From the NCBI GenBank assembly GCA_964451325.1, contig CAYVHO010000012.1, forward strand, positions 16,452 through 80,451: a stretch of DNA of 64,000 bases. Direction: 5' to 3'. This DNA is from JAADHI01 sp964451325. GTDB lineage: Bacteria > Nitrospirota > Nitrospiria > SBBL01 > JAADHI01. Of the stretch, positions 25,432-34,495 are shown piece by piece. Within the stretch, counting starts at the first letter, position 1. Each line of letters starts with the position of its first letter. A program made the position numbers and the translations under genes. Under the pieces are notes generated by a model. That model worked only from the letters and a program-made list of their open reading frames with translations. It was not told the origin of the DNA and did no database searches.

Positions 25432-26829
25432 TCAGTGATAACCAAACAAACCCCGCGTTTTGATTAAATTCACGACCTGAGATGGCACCATCGCTTCCCA
25501 TGAGGGGTCAGCATTTTGGATTTTCTTCAAGACCTCGCGAGAGAAGATCGGCAGACAGGATTCATCATAACCCTTCAGAGCAAGCAGATACTCATTTTCG
25601 TGTAGATGGGCATAAAGGTGCTGAAGGTTCGGCGTAACCTCCAGATTGGCAGCGGTGGTCAGCACCCCGCTTTTTGGGTCTTTCTTGGGATAGACATATA
25701 ATTTCAGGTCATTTTTAAACAAACGACCAAAAGACTCTAGAATACCCCCTTCCAGGTCTGAATAATATTTTTCCTTAAAAATCTCGTTCACGATGCGAAC
25801 ACCCATGACCAAAACAATCATTTTATCGGTATAACGAAACAGGTAGTCCGCCAGTCGATAAAATCGGCCATAATTGGAGATCAACACAGTTTTTCCCAGG
25901 GCACCCAATAGATCGACACGATCTAGAAAGTCTTTGTGATCGATTTTCCCGTCTTCAGAAAGATTTCGTAAGGTCATTTCCGTCAAGACCGTAATCTCGC
26001 TGCCCTCTACTCCCGCCTCCTGGGCAAACTGAGCCTTAGCGCAATCCAGCATGTCGATCGCAACGCGTGTTACAGGACGAAAGCTGCCACGCTCAACAAG
26101 AATCGCTTTTTTGTAAAGAATTTCAGAGGGCTGAACCACATCGCCATCCGAGGTAAACATTGCGGAGTCGGCCAATCCTAAGCGCACCAGTTCCAGGCTC
26201 ATGATGCGGTTGTCTTCATCTTTGAAGACTGGACCACTCAACTTGATCATGTCCACTTCCACCCGTTTGCGTGTCAAGTTGTCAAGCAATGATTCTAGAA
26301 AGGTTTCCATGTGATGATGCCGGAAAAATGCACCATGAATCATATTCACACCAAAAATCCCGAGCGCTTCCTGTTGATTCAGATTGGATTCATCCAGCAT
26401 GCGAATATGGATAATGATTTCAGAAGGTTCTGTGCGAGGGCTCGCCTGAAATCGGATGCCGAGCCAACCATGAGATTCGTCTGTTTGTAAAAAGCTTCTG
26501 GCTTTCACCGTATTCGCAAAGGCAAAAAAAGTGGTCGTATCTCCGACAGAAGCATCTAATCGAGTCCTGAGCAGATTGAACTCACAGTCCAACATGCTCC
26601 GCAGGCGTTGTCGGCTGACATAACGTGCGGTGTCGCCGTAAATGGCATCACTCACGGTCATGTCGTAAGCAGAAATGGATTTGGCAATCGTTCCTGCCGC
26701 GCCACCGACTTTGAAAAAAAATCGGGCAACTTCCTGACCCGCGCCAATTTCAGCAAAAGTGCCATACTTTGCATGATCCCGGTTAATCTGCACGGCCTTT
26801 TGATTGGTACTGAGCATTTCTTGTACCAT
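25432..26829 (-). CDS. Conserved soluble protein of unknown function
   Basis: 465 residues, no signal or membrane segment. Recognisable stretches are YGTFAEIGAGQEVARFFF, GGAAGTIAKSISAYDM and GVNMIHGAFFRHHHMETF. I do not know a proven activity for this family. Aggregated charged and hydrophobic blocks suggest a globular cytoplasmic enzyme. Ribosome site AGGAGATCAAA before ATG. It follows the broken flavoprotein gene by 65 bases in the same orientation, so it may belong to the long metal operon. Confidence 0.6.
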   Translation of the reverse strand: MVQEMLSTNQKAVQINRDHAKYGTFAEIGAGQEVARFFFKVGGAAGTIAKSISAYDMTVSDAIYGDTARYVSRQRLRSMLDCEFNLLRTRLDASVGDTTTFFAFANTVKARSFLQTDESHGWLGIRFQASPRTEPSEIIIHIRMLDESNLNQQEALGIFGVNMIHGAFFRHHHMETFLESLLDNLTRKRVEVDMIKLSGPVFKDEDNRIMSLELVRLGLADSAMFTSDGDVVQPSEILYKKAILVERGSFRPVTRVAIDMLDCAKAQFAQEAGVEGSEITVLTEMTLRNLSEDGKIDHKDFLDRVDLLGALGKTVLISNYGRFYRLADYLFRYTDKMIVLVMGVRIVNEIFKEKYYSDLEGGILESFGRLFKNDLKLYVYPKKDPKSGVLTTAANLEVTPNLQHLYAHLHENEYLLALKGYDESCLPIFSREVLKKIQNADPSWEAMVPSQVVNLIKTRGLFGYH

Positions 26830-26894
26830 TTTGATCTCCTGTTAGTGTAAGTGAGCCGAAGAACTCATTCTTATCCGTATCTTTCCGGTAACAA

Positions 26895-28016
26895 TTACAC
26901 TTTCGCGCAGCGACACCAAACGCAGTCGCAGTGTGTCGGGTGGATGCAGCGCTCATCTTTGACACGGCTTTGAACATGTCGCTTCGCTAAAGGCAGCAGC
27001 AGGCTTTTTTTAAAGCTCATGCCATATTTCTCTTTCATAAAGGGACGGATTTCCGCTTGTCCTTTTAACTGTTTCATTAAGGTGCGATATGCTATCGCAC
27101 CGAAACGATCAATTAACATTCTATTGACCATGCCGGCCTGAAGAAAAGGCAACAACTGTGCTTTCCAGAGCACATCATACGAGATATCCTGTATGATGCT
27201 CTGTGCTGAGAGATACCCCGATACCATGGCATAACGCATGCCGAAACCCCAGAGAAAATCCTGAAAACCCGCCGATTCTCCAATATAAAGACGTGGCCCA
27301 TGCTCTTCTGACTTGGCGATGTAAAAATTGCCGAAGCCCCCAAATTCCCGTGGCTCGTTCATTTCAAAGGGGATCTGTTTTTGGAAGGCTTGTTTCATTT
27401 TTTCAAAACAGGCCTTTTCCTTGTGATAGTCTCGAAAAAGCACGGTCGCCATGGTCGCCAGCCCTTCATGAATCAAAAAATAGGCATAGCCCCCCGGAGC
27501 AATTTCATCATCTAAAATGGTCAGAGACTGGTCAGGAAGATCTGTATGAAAGGTCACGCCTTTTGCAATGGCATCGGCCCCTTTTGGCCCGGTGGCAGTA
27601 ATGGTCCGTCCTTCGATTGTTTTTTTTCGATGTTCAAATAAAATCTCAACCCCGGCTTCGAGTGCTTGCATTTTAAGACCTTGATCAAGCGAGTCCGGCA
27701 CCTGCCCGCGTCGCACCAAATAAAAAAGAGGCGTCTTGGACTGAAGGTCCAACTGCTCCCCCGTTGGGCCTTAGATTCGCCCCCCATAAAATGGCCCACA
27801 GCGAAAATTGATTGCGATGCCCATTTTATCCAGCGTTTCCAGAATATCTTCTTCCTGGCTCCAATTCTCGATGCCCTGAAAATCGCCATGAAAGCGGCAT
27901 CCGACATCTTTACGGGCTTCATACACCTTCACCTGGAATCCGGCCTTCTGAAGGGTCATTGCCGCGACAAGCCCAGAAGGGCCGGCACCGACAATCTCCA
28001 TTTCTTTTTTCCCCAT
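26895..28016 (-). pseudogene. FAD-dependent geranylgeranyl-reductase-like oxidoreductase, interrupted by one stop
   Basis: N-terminal MEIVGAGPSGLVAAMTL is an FAD-binding Rossmann motif. Later GPRLYIGESAGFQDFLWGFG is the conserved second flavin motif of geranylgeranyl-reductase-type proteins. A single in-frame TAA at 27771-27773 (after FYGGRI, before GPTGEQ) splits an otherwise continuous frame of 373 codons. The C-terminus is Cys-rich (CIHPTHCDCVWCRC). Start chosen at ATG with GTGGAG upstream; an ATG at 28040 directly after the ftsH stop is also possible. Either a pseudogene, a sequencing error or rare readthrough. Confidence 0.72.
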
Positions 28017-28040
28017 TTTCTTTATCTCCACTGCACTCAT

Positions 28041-29918
28041 TCAAATAGCCTGATCGTATTCCTCTATCAGCTGCTCCAACTCAAGGCGTTCAACCACTTC
28101 CTTTTCTAATAGACGCGCTTTGAGGGTTTCTAGCAGTACTTTTTTTTTGTTTAAAGTTTTTGTAACACGCTCATGAGACTCTCTGAGAAGCACCTGAATT
28201 TCTTCATCAATCGTCTGGGCTGTCTTTTCGCTATATTCTTTTTGGGAATGAGAAATTCCCATCTCGAAACCCATCGGTGAGCGCGGAGATTCAAAGGTCA
28301 CCAGACCAAGCTGCTCAGACATCCCGTATTGGGTGATCATGTGGCGAGAAAGATCAGTGGCGCGCTGAAGATCATTCTGCGCCCCCGTAGAAATATCGTC
28401 ATAAATAATCTCTTCCGCCACCCGACCGCCCAGCAAGACATCCAGGCGATCCAATAATTCGGTTTTTTTCAAGAGGTAGCGGTCTTCAGTCGGGAGTTGC
28501 TGCGTATAACCCAGTGCCGCAATACCACGAGGAATGATCGAAATTTTTGCGACCGGATCTGCATGTTTACGAAACATGGCAATGAGGGCATGTCCCGCCT
28601 CGTGATAAGCGACGGTCTCTTTTTCCTTGGGATTGATGACGCGGTTTTTCTTTTCGAGTCCTCCGATAATGCGATCAATCGCGGCATCAAAATCGGCCAT
28701 TTCAACGGACTCTTTTTCTTTGCGCGCTGCAAGCAAGGCCGCTTCATTCACCAGGTTGGCAAGATCCGCACCCACAAAACCGGGGGTTTTGGCTGCAATG
28801 ACCGTGATATCCAGGTTTTCCGAAATCTTTACTCCTTTGGTATGCACCTTCAGGATTTTTTCACGCCCTTTTATATCCGGCCGATCAATTGCCACATTCC
28901 GGTCAAATCGTCCTGGGCGAAGCAAGGCGGGGTCTAAAATCTCCGGTCGATTAGTCGCCGCCATGATGATGACGCCCTTGTTGGTATCAAAACCATCCAT
29001 TTGCACCAGAAGCTGATTCAAGGTCTGTTCTCGTTCATCGTTTCCCCCCATCGGACTCATGCTCCGCGCTTTTCCCATGGCATCCAATTCGTCGATAAAT
29101 ATGATACAGGGGGCTTTTTCCTGGGCCCTGGCAAAGAGATCACGCACACGAGCCGCACCCACCCCCACGAACATTTCCACAAAATCTGAGCCACTCATAC
29201 TGAAAAAAGGCACGGCAGCTTCGCCAGCGACAGCCTTCGCCAAGAGGGTTTTTCCCGTGCCGGGTGCGCCGACTAAGAGCACTCCTTTTGGAATATTCCC
29301 GCCAAGCCGACGATAGCGCTCCGGATTTTTCAAAAAAGAAACGACTTCCATCAGCTCTTCTCGCGCTTCGTCAATACCAGCTACATCGTCAAAGGTCACT
29401 CCCGTTTCTTTTTCAACGTAGACTTTGGCTTTATTTTTTCCGATCTCCATCACACCGCTTGCACCGCCCATGTGCCGCATGAAAATAGACCAAATTCCCA
29501 CAAAAACGACTGCGGGCAAAATCCAGGAAAGCAGTGTGGTCAACCAGGTGCTTTCCACTTGACCCGCAAAACGCACATTGGCTTTTTCCAATTCCTGAAT
29601 CAGCGTGGGGTCATCGACCCGGATTGTCGTAAAACGGTGTACGCCATCCCCTTCATTGCTTTTTTCAAGGGTTTGTTCAAGCTGTTTGATCTTCTCCGGT
29701 GGAAGTATTTTTTCCAGGCCCTTAATCGAAACGCTACCGCTAATACGTTGTGTACTGAGGGTCACTTCTTTGATCTGTGCCGTTTTTAAGAGGGATTTGA
29801 AATCACTATAGCTGAGATTTTCGACATGAGGCGCAAAAAATAGACTTTGAAATATCGTTAAAATAAAAAAAGTAATAATGAAGTACCAAAGTGAAAACTG
29901 TTGTTTATTTTTTTCCAT
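28041..29918 (-). CDS. ftsH: ATP-dependent membrane zinc protease FtsH
   Basis: 625 residues. Two N-terminal helices (about 9-28 and 130-150) flank a periplasmic domain. The AAA module has Walker A GAPGTGKT, Walker B IIFIDELDA and the SRH region LRPGRFDR. The peptidase has HEAGH and the downstream Asp in STGAQNDL. It degrades membrane and regulatory proteins. The start is set by GAGGAGAG before ATG; the ORF extends to 30140 without similarity. It lies downstream of copper ATPase and YHS genes, so this may be a second, stress-linked FtsH. Confidence 0.93.
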   Translation of the reverse strand: MEKNKQQFSLWYFIITFFILTIFQSLFFAPHVENLSYSDFKSLLKTAQIKEVTLSTQRISGSVSIKGLEKILPPEKIKQLEQTLEKSNEGDGVHRFTTIRVDDPTLIQELEKANVRFAGQVESTWLTTLLSWILPAVVFVGIWSIFMRHMGGASGVMEIGKNKAKVYVEKETGVTFDDVAGIDEAREELMEVVSFLKNPERYRRLGGNIPKGVLLVGAPGTGKTLLAKAVAGEAAVPFFSMSGSDFVEMFVGVGAARVRDLFARAQEKAPCIIFIDELDAMGKARSMSPMGGNDEREQTLNQLLVQMDGFDTNKGVIIMAATNRPEILDPALLRPGRFDRNVAIDRPDIKGREKILKVHTKGVKISENLDITVIAAKTPGFVGADLANLVNEAALLAARKEKESVEMADFDAAIDRIIGGLEKKNRVINPKEKETVAYHEAGHALIAMFRKHADPVAKISIIPRGIAALGYTQQLPTEDRYLLKKTELLDRLDVLLGGRVAEEIIYDDISTGAQNDLQRATDLSRHMITQYGMSEQLGLVTFESPRSPMGFEMGISHSQKEYSEKTAQTIDEEIQVLLRESHERVTKTLNKKKVLLETLKARLLEKEVVERLELEQLIEEYDQAI

Positions 29919-29958
29919 CAGAGCTCTCCTCTGCTCCAGTAAAAACAGATGATCTGTT

Positions 29959-30162
29959 CTAAAATCCTCTGAGTGAGATCGCTCGATTGACCCGGGAAAT
30001 TGCAATCTCGTAAGCGGCGGTGCGTAGGTCAACCTGCTTTTCTCGAAAGGATGCAAGCAGCAAGTCCCTTTGGGACCCTTGTAGATCGAGAGAATCAAAG
30101 GCCCGTGATAGGAAATGACGCTGGGCATCCTGGCAAACACATTTTTTCATTTCAACCGTCAT
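29959..30162 (-). CDS. 67-residue protein resembling the two ends of a glutamate dehydrogenase
   Basis: From ATG at 30162 with GAGGAA upstream. Residues 10-45 (AQRHFLSRAFDSLDL...) look like the first helices of Glu/Leu/Phe/Val dehydrogenases, and 46-67 (LRTAAYEIAISRVNRA, then RGF) look like their C-terminal helix. The catalytic and NAD domains between are absent. It overlaps the DUF5676 gene by 11 bases and precedes ftsH. It could be a helical adaptor or a deletion remnant; function unknown. Confidence 0.5.
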   Translation of the reverse strand: MTVEMKKCVCQDAQRHFLSRAFDSLDLQGSQRDLLLASFREKQVDLRTAAYEIAISRVNRAISLRGF

Positions 30163-30424
30163 TTTTATTTCCTCGCATCGTCGCAACATTATAAATTGGG
30201 GTCCAAGTCAAGGCAAAGAACCAACCGTAACCGTAGCTTTCAATCAAACCCAAGAAGAAACTGCCCCAAGTGAGCCACTCAAAACCCGGTAGTAGCTTTT
30301 GCCAAACACTGTACATCGCGTGGGCTGGAAAAAGAAGATCGAAAAGCACACAGAGCGTGAAGCTGATGGCGATGGTCAAACTGGTCGCATGACCCACCGC
30401 TGAAATCGAAAGTCCCCGTTTCAT
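30152..30424 (-). CDS. DUF5676 family membrane protein
   Basis: 90 residues with two to three hydrophobic helices (about 8-33, 50-75). MKRGLSISAVGHATSLT and the spacing of later aromatic residues fit DUF5676, often found near copper/heavy-metal ATPase and YHS genes. It overlaps the stop of the YHS gene upstream by four bases (ATGA). A role in metal handling is inference from context. Confidence 0.7.
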   Translation of the reverse strand: MKRGLSISAVGHATSLTIAISFTLCVLFDLLFPAHAMYSVWQKLLPGFEWLTWGSFFLGLIESYGYGWFFALTWTPIYNVATMRGNKNDG

Positions 30425-30735
30425 GAATCACCTCCCTTCAGTTGTTTTAAAAAAGCTTCGGGATCAGCATCAAATTGGTCGAGACATTTTTTTGAGCAAA
30501 AGCGATAGAGCTGATTCTTGTGCATTTTTCCATAACCTGAGTCGGATTCAACGGCCATACCACACACCGGGTCGGTCTGTTTCCCATCTTTTGCCGGGGG
30601 GTTTGTGTGTTCATGGTTTTTGTCTTTTTTCCCATGTTCACCGTGGCCGCCATGCACCATGTGCGCACCGCAACCAAATCGCATCATGAAGTAGAAAAAA
30701 GCGGCGAAAAGTAGAAATGATCCTAAGCCTTCCAT
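30421..30735 (-). CDS. YHS-domain membrane-anchored metal-binding protein
   Basis: 104 residues. An N-terminal helix (about 5-20), a His-rich linker (HMVHGGHGEHGKK), then a YHS domain with DPVCGMAV and FCSKKCLDQF supplying the paired Cys sites. YHS domains in copper ATPases and their partners are metal-binding. It sits in the CopA-type operon and overlaps the DUF5676 gene. Probably a copper-binding accessory. Confidence 0.78.
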   Translation of the reverse strand: MEGLGSFLLFAAFFYFMMRFGCGAHMVHGGHGEHGKKDKNHEHTNPPAKDGKQTDPVCGMAVESDSGYGKMHKNQLYRFCSKKCLDQFDADPEAFLKQLKGGDS

Positions 30736-30777
30736 GCTAGCCTCCTTCCTTTCTTCCCTTCTTTGCTTACAATTCCA

Positions 30778-31047
30778 TCAACAACAGCAAGTACTTTTTT
30801 GGGAAACACTTTTGTTTCCCTCCTCGGAACAACATCCAGCGGGCTGCTCAGAACCATCACGGCAACAAGCAGACTCATCTTGACCTTGATCGTTTTTATC
30901 CCGACCGCCCAACACACGATTCGGGTCTTTTTCAAAGGTCGTCTTGCAGGATATCGAACAAAAATGATAACAACTGCCATTGTAGGTCCTCGTTAATTTC
31001 GTGTTTTTTTCATCAACGTCCATTCCACAAATCGGATCCTTGACCAT
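30778..31047 (-). CDS. YHS-domain protein with Cys-rich tail
   Basis: 89 residues; the start has AAAGGAGGTGAACCG immediately upstream. YHS domain with DPICGMDVDEKN and YHFCSISCKTTF, then a tail with CC, GCC and a terminal CCC that could bind several soft metal ions. It is cytoplasmic, with no signal. It follows the metal ATPase gene by 38 bases and would be cotranscribed, acting as a metal buffer or chaperone. Confidence 0.8.
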   Translation of the reverse strand: MVKDPICGMDVDEKNTKLTRTYNGSCYHFCSISCKTTFEKDPNRVLGGRDKNDQGQDESACCRDGSEQPAGCCSEEGNKSVSQKSTCCC

Positions 31048-31085
31048 CGGTTCACCTCCTTTTTTATAGACCATATCTTTCATCA

Positions 31086-33386
31086 CTACAGTTTCACGTT
31101 TCTAAGACGAAGTGCATTCATAATGACTGACACCGAGCTAAGACTCATCGCCGCCGCAGCAATCATCGGCGAAAGCAACATGCCGAAGAAGGGATACAAG
31201 ACCCCAGCGGCAACCGGCACCCCGAGTGCGTTGTAGATAAAGGCAAAGAATAGATTCTGCCGGATATTGGCCATTGTCGCCCGGCTCAAACGCCGTGCCC
31301 GAACAATGCCACGTAGATCGCCTTTCACCAGAGTCACACCCGCACTTTCCATGGCGACATCAGTTCCCGTCCCCATGGCGATACCCACCTGAGCCTGAGC
31401 CAGGGCGGGGGCGTCATTGATGCCATCACCCGCCATCGCGACAATCTTTCCTTCAGCCTGCAAGGCTTTCACCACCGAGGCTTTCTGGTCAGGAAGAACC
31501 TCTGCCTGAACCTGATCAATGTCGAGTTTTGAGGCGACCGCTTCTGCAGTCTTCAAGCTGTCTCCGGTCAACATAACCACTTTGATGCCTTCTTTATGTA
31601 GATTTTCAATGGCTTCGGGAGTCGATGCCTTTATCGGATCGGCCACACCAACAAGGCCTGCGGTTTTGCCGTCAATCGCCAAAAACATCACCGTCTGCCC
31701 CTCTGCTCGGCCAAGATCAGCCTGTCCGGGCAGTTCACCCGCCTTAATGTCGAGACTTTCCAACAGTTTGATATTGCCAAGCGCAACGATGTGACCCTCA
31801 ACTTCGCCTGTTACCCCTTTACCGGTAATCGACTGAAAGTTGTTTGTTTTGCTCAAAGCAACACCACGTTCCTCGGCCCCCCGGACAATGGCCTCAGCCA
31901 AAGGATGTTCGCTCGACCGTTCCAGACTGGCGGCTAAACCTAAAGCCAGCTTTTCTTCAAAGCCGCCGACGGTGGTGACGGAAACCAGTTTTGGTTTTCC
32001 CTCTGTGAGCGTGCCGGTTTTATCGACGACTAAGGTATCGACCTTTCTCAAGATTTCCAAAGCCTCGGCATTTTTGATTAAAACGCCCATCATTGCGCCT
32101 TTTCCCGTACCCACCATGATCGACATCGGCGTCGCAAGACCCAATGCACAGGGGCAGGCGATAATCAAGACCGCCACTGCGTTAATGACCGCATAGGCGA
32201 TGGCAGGTTCCGGGCCGATGGCCGCCCATATAATAAAGGTTAAGATGGAAATGATGACCACAACCGGGACAAAATAACCCGCCACAACATCGACCAGCTT
32301 CTGGATCGGTGCACGGGTGCGCTGAGCATCAGCAACCATAAGGACAATTTGCGAAAGCAGGGTATCCGCCCCTACTTTTTCGGCCCGCATCAGAAGCCCG
32401 CCGGTGCCATTAATCGTTGCACCAATGAGTTTTTCTCCCGCCGATTTTTCAACCGGAATCGGCTCTCCTGTCACCATGGATTCATCGACATTACTTTCAC
32501 CCTCAACCACCGTGCCGTCCACCGGAATTTTTTCACCGGGACGCACCCGCAAGACAAAACCGAGTTTCACATGTTCTAAGGGAATGTCTTCTTCTGTGCC
32601 ATCTTCTCGAACGAGACGGGCTGTCTTAGGTGCCAGCCCGAGCAAGAGTTTAATGGCAGCGTTGGTTTGACTCCGAGCCCGAAGTTCGAGCAGTTGACCT
32701 AAGAGCACCAGTGCTGTAATCACTGCGGTCGCTTCAAAATAGACCGGAACAACCCCAAATGCGTTAAAGACCGTTTTAGGGAAAATACCCGGTATCACCA
32801 CACCAATAAAGGAATAGAGCCAAGCGACCGAAACACCCAAGCCGATCAGGGTAAACATATTCAGGTTTCGCGTGATGACCGATTTCACAGCGCGCACGTA
32901 AAAAATCCAACCGCACCACCAGACAACCGGCGCGGAAAGTACCAGCTCTATCCATTGCCGCAGCCTCGGGTCAATGATTTCTGCCATGGCCGCAGGCCAG
33001 AATTCTGCTGCCATTGCGCTAAAAAAAACGGGAATGGCTAAAACGGCGCTCACCCAAAAACGGCGGTTCATGTCATCCAATTCGCTCGTATTTTCTTCTG
33101 CTTCTACGGTGCGTGCTTCGAGTGCCATGCCGCATTTTGGACAATCGCCGGGGCCGATTTGTTCGACCTCCGGGTGCATCGGACAGGTGTAAGTCGCCTC
33201 CGATTCGAGCGCGTCTTTTCCCTCTACGCTTTCTTCTTCGGGAGGAGCTAAATATTGATCGGGTTCTTTTTGAAAGGCGGACAAACACTTTGCACTACAA
33301 AAATAATAGATCTCCCCTTTGTGCTGATGACTGCCTGCCGCTGACGCTTTTTCGATGTCCATCCCACAAACAATATCTTTAGCCAT
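31086..33386 (-). CDS. Heavy-metal (copper-type) P1B ATPase with YHS and HMBD domains
   Basis: 766 residues. N-terminal YHS domain (CGMDIEKA; FCSAKCLSAF), then a heavy-metal-binding domain TCPMHPEVEQIGPGDCPKCG in place of the usual HMA, then eight helices. ACPCALGLATP in the sixth helix is the Cu(I)/Ag(I) CPC motif. DKTGTLTEGKP gives the phosphorylated Asp and GDGINDAPALAQA the hinge. It exports metal from the cytoplasm with ATP. A MerR-type promoter precedes it. This is the CopA class; Cu versus Ag is not decided. Confidence 0.93.
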   Translation of the reverse strand: MAKDIVCGMDIEKASAAGSHQHKGEIYYFCSAKCLSAFQKEPDQYLAPPEEESVEGKDALESEATYTCPMHPEVEQIGPGDCPKCGMALEARTVEAEENTSELDDMNRRFWVSAVLAIPVFFSAMAAEFWPAAMAEIIDPRLRQWIELVLSAPVVWWCGWIFYVRAVKSVITRNLNMFTLIGLGVSVAWLYSFIGVVIPGIFPKTVFNAFGVVPVYFEATAVITALVLLGQLLELRARSQTNAAIKLLLGLAPKTARLVREDGTEEDIPLEHVKLGFVLRVRPGEKIPVDGTVVEGESNVDESMVTGEPIPVEKSAGEKLIGATINGTGGLLMRAEKVGADTLLSQIVLMVADAQRTRAPIQKLVDVVAGYFVPVVVIISILTFIIWAAIGPEPAIAYAVINAVAVLIIACPCALGLATPMSIMVGTGKGAMMGVLIKNAEALEILRKVDTLVVDKTGTLTEGKPKLVSVTTVGGFEEKLALGLAASLERSSEHPLAEAIVRGAEERGVALSKTNNFQSITGKGVTGEVEGHIVALGNIKLLESLDIKAGELPGQADLGRAEGQTVMFLAIDGKTAGLVGVADPIKASTPEAIENLHKEGIKVVMLTGDSLKTAEAVASKLDIDQVQAEVLPDQKASVVKALQAEGKIVAMAGDGINDAPALAQAQVGIAMGTGTDVAMESAGVTLVKGDLRGIVRARRLSRATMANIRQNLFFAFIYNALGVPVAAGVLYPFFGMLLSPMIAAAAMSLSSVSVIMNALRLRNVKL

Positions 33387-33425
33387 TTTTCACCTCCCCA
33401 TGTTTATCTTTAATCTGATGGTTTT

Positions 33426-33457
33426 ACCCTTCAAGCTATGTGTTACTCACAGGTAAA
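33426..33457 (-). promoter_or_regulatory. MerR-type promoter of the metal ATPase operon
   Basis: Minus strand: TTTACC, a 20-base spacer, AAGGGT. The spacer centre has dyad CTGTGA-N5-ACATAG. Spacer length and dyad match the sites at 33960-33991 and 40367-40398. Long spacers of 19-20 bp are the hallmark of MerR-family activation. Confidence 0.75.
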
Positions 33458-33477
33458 GCATTTTTAAAATGATCCAT

Positions 33478-33924
33478 TCACGAGGATGTCTTCCTTGTTT
33501 TAATTGTTGTCACCGGACAAACGGCCATTCGCACAACGCGTTCCGCCTGGCTCCCCATTAACATGTGGTTAAGACCCTTTCTGCCATGGGTCCCCATCAT
33601 GATGAGATCTGAATCCATCTTTTCCGCCATGCGCAGAATTTCAAGATAGGGTGTGCCATTGGCGATCTCGAACGTGGCCGTAATTTCTGCTTGGGCCGAA
33701 CGAATGACTAGATCATTCAATAAGGCACGGGCACGGTCCATCATATAGGCGTAGCCTTCATCGAAAAGTGCAGTCATCTCATCGGGATGATCAAGACGAT
33801 CTACGACATGAAGAAAACACACCTCAGCACCAAACTGTTTGACCATTGGCAAGGCCGCATCAATGGCCTCATTGGATAATTCAGAAAAATCAGTTGGAAT
33901 CAGTACCTTTTTAACACCCATCAC
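33478..33924 (-). CDS. Universal stress protein (UspA family)
   Basis: 148 residues, single Usp domain. VKKVLIPTDFSELSNEA opens the fold and GTHGRKGLNHMLMGSQAERV is the G-x2-G-x9-G-[S/T] ATP-binding motif. Cytoplasmic nucleotide-binding stress protein. It has its own MerR-type promoter between the heme lipoprotein gene and itself, linking it to the metal response. Confidence 0.9.
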   Translation of the reverse strand: MMGVKKVLIPTDFSELSNEAIDAALPMVKQFGAEVCFLHVVDRLDHPDEMTALFDEGYAYMMDRARALLNDLVIRSAQAEITATFEIANGTPYLEILRMAEKMDSDLIMMGTHGRKGLNHMLMGSQAERVVRMAVCPVTTIKTRKTSS

Positions 33925-33959
33925 ACACCTCCTTATCTAAATCATTAGCTTATGGTTTA

Positions 33960-33991
33960 ATTCTAAAACCTATGTGTCGCTCACAGGTCAA
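33960..33991 (-). promoter_or_regulatory. MerR-type promoter of the universal stress protein gene
   Basis: Minus strand: TTGACC, 20-base spacer, TAGAAT, with dyad CTGTGA-N5-ACATAG. The half-sites are the same as those of the metal ATPase promoter. Confidence 0.75.
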
Positions 33992-34036
33992 GGGTTTTTT
34001 TTATGGGTAGGAGAAAACTTGAGGTGGAGACTGGAT

Positions 34037-34495
34037 TTAGCGGGTTTCGTGGCAATGCGCGCAGGCTTCGGAAATCGTGCGGGCTAAATAAAAACCCGGG
34101 GGTTGTGCCAAGAGCGCACGTCGGGCCGCAACGAGTTCTTGTCGAAATTCGCTAATGTGCCCCGAAACCTCCTGATGATTTGAGGGCCACCCTTCCGTTC
34201 CGAGGCTCGCTGTCATTGCCTCCATTTCCAAGAGAATTCCTACCGCTTCCTGTGTTTGGATTTTTCCGGGTTCCTCAATCTCACTCAGGATGCGATCAAG
34301 CCGTGCGACTTTTTGGGCCAGCCGCGACATTGTCGTGTGTAACTGCTGAGCGGTAATGTAATTGAAGTTAGGGGGATAGGTGTGTTCACGAATATGTTTC
34401 AGAGAACTTGCACTACATGCAACAAAAATTGTACTAAACAATATGAGAAACGTAATGACCAGACTGGAATTCTTAAGACGACTCTGACTTTTCAA
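34037..34495 (-). CDS. Small heme lipoprotein coupled to CusA-type gene
   Basis: 152 residues from a TTG start: GGAGG is seven bases upstream and TTGA overlaps the cusA stop. A hydrophobic signal ends in IFVACSAS, a plausible lipobox. The body is helical (HTTMSRLAQKVARLDRIL) and a single CAHCH lies five residues from the C-terminus. It resembles cytochrome c'-like or four-helix heme proteins. Likely an envelope sensor or electron donor for the efflux system; role unproven. Confidence 0.68.
   Translation of the reverse strand: MKSQSRLKNSSLVITFLILFSTIFVACSASSLKHIREHTYPPNFNYITAQQLHTTMSRLAQKVARLDRILSEIEEPGKIQTQEAVGILLEMEAMTASLGTEGWPSNHQEVSGHISEFRQELVAARRALLAQPPGFYLARTISEACAHCHETR

Noticed and set aside
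26895..27752. Separate reductase gene starting at TTG 27752
   Set aside because: It lacks the FAD-binding motif, which lies in frame upstream of one TAA; one broken gene explains both parts.
27771..27773. Recoding of the in-frame stop (selenocysteine or pyrrolysine)
   Set aside because: The codon is TAA, which is not used for either, and no stem-loop is evident.
30000..30194. Plus-strand 64-codon frame near the mini protein
   Set aside because: Runs antisense to the mini protein, without start signals or similarity.
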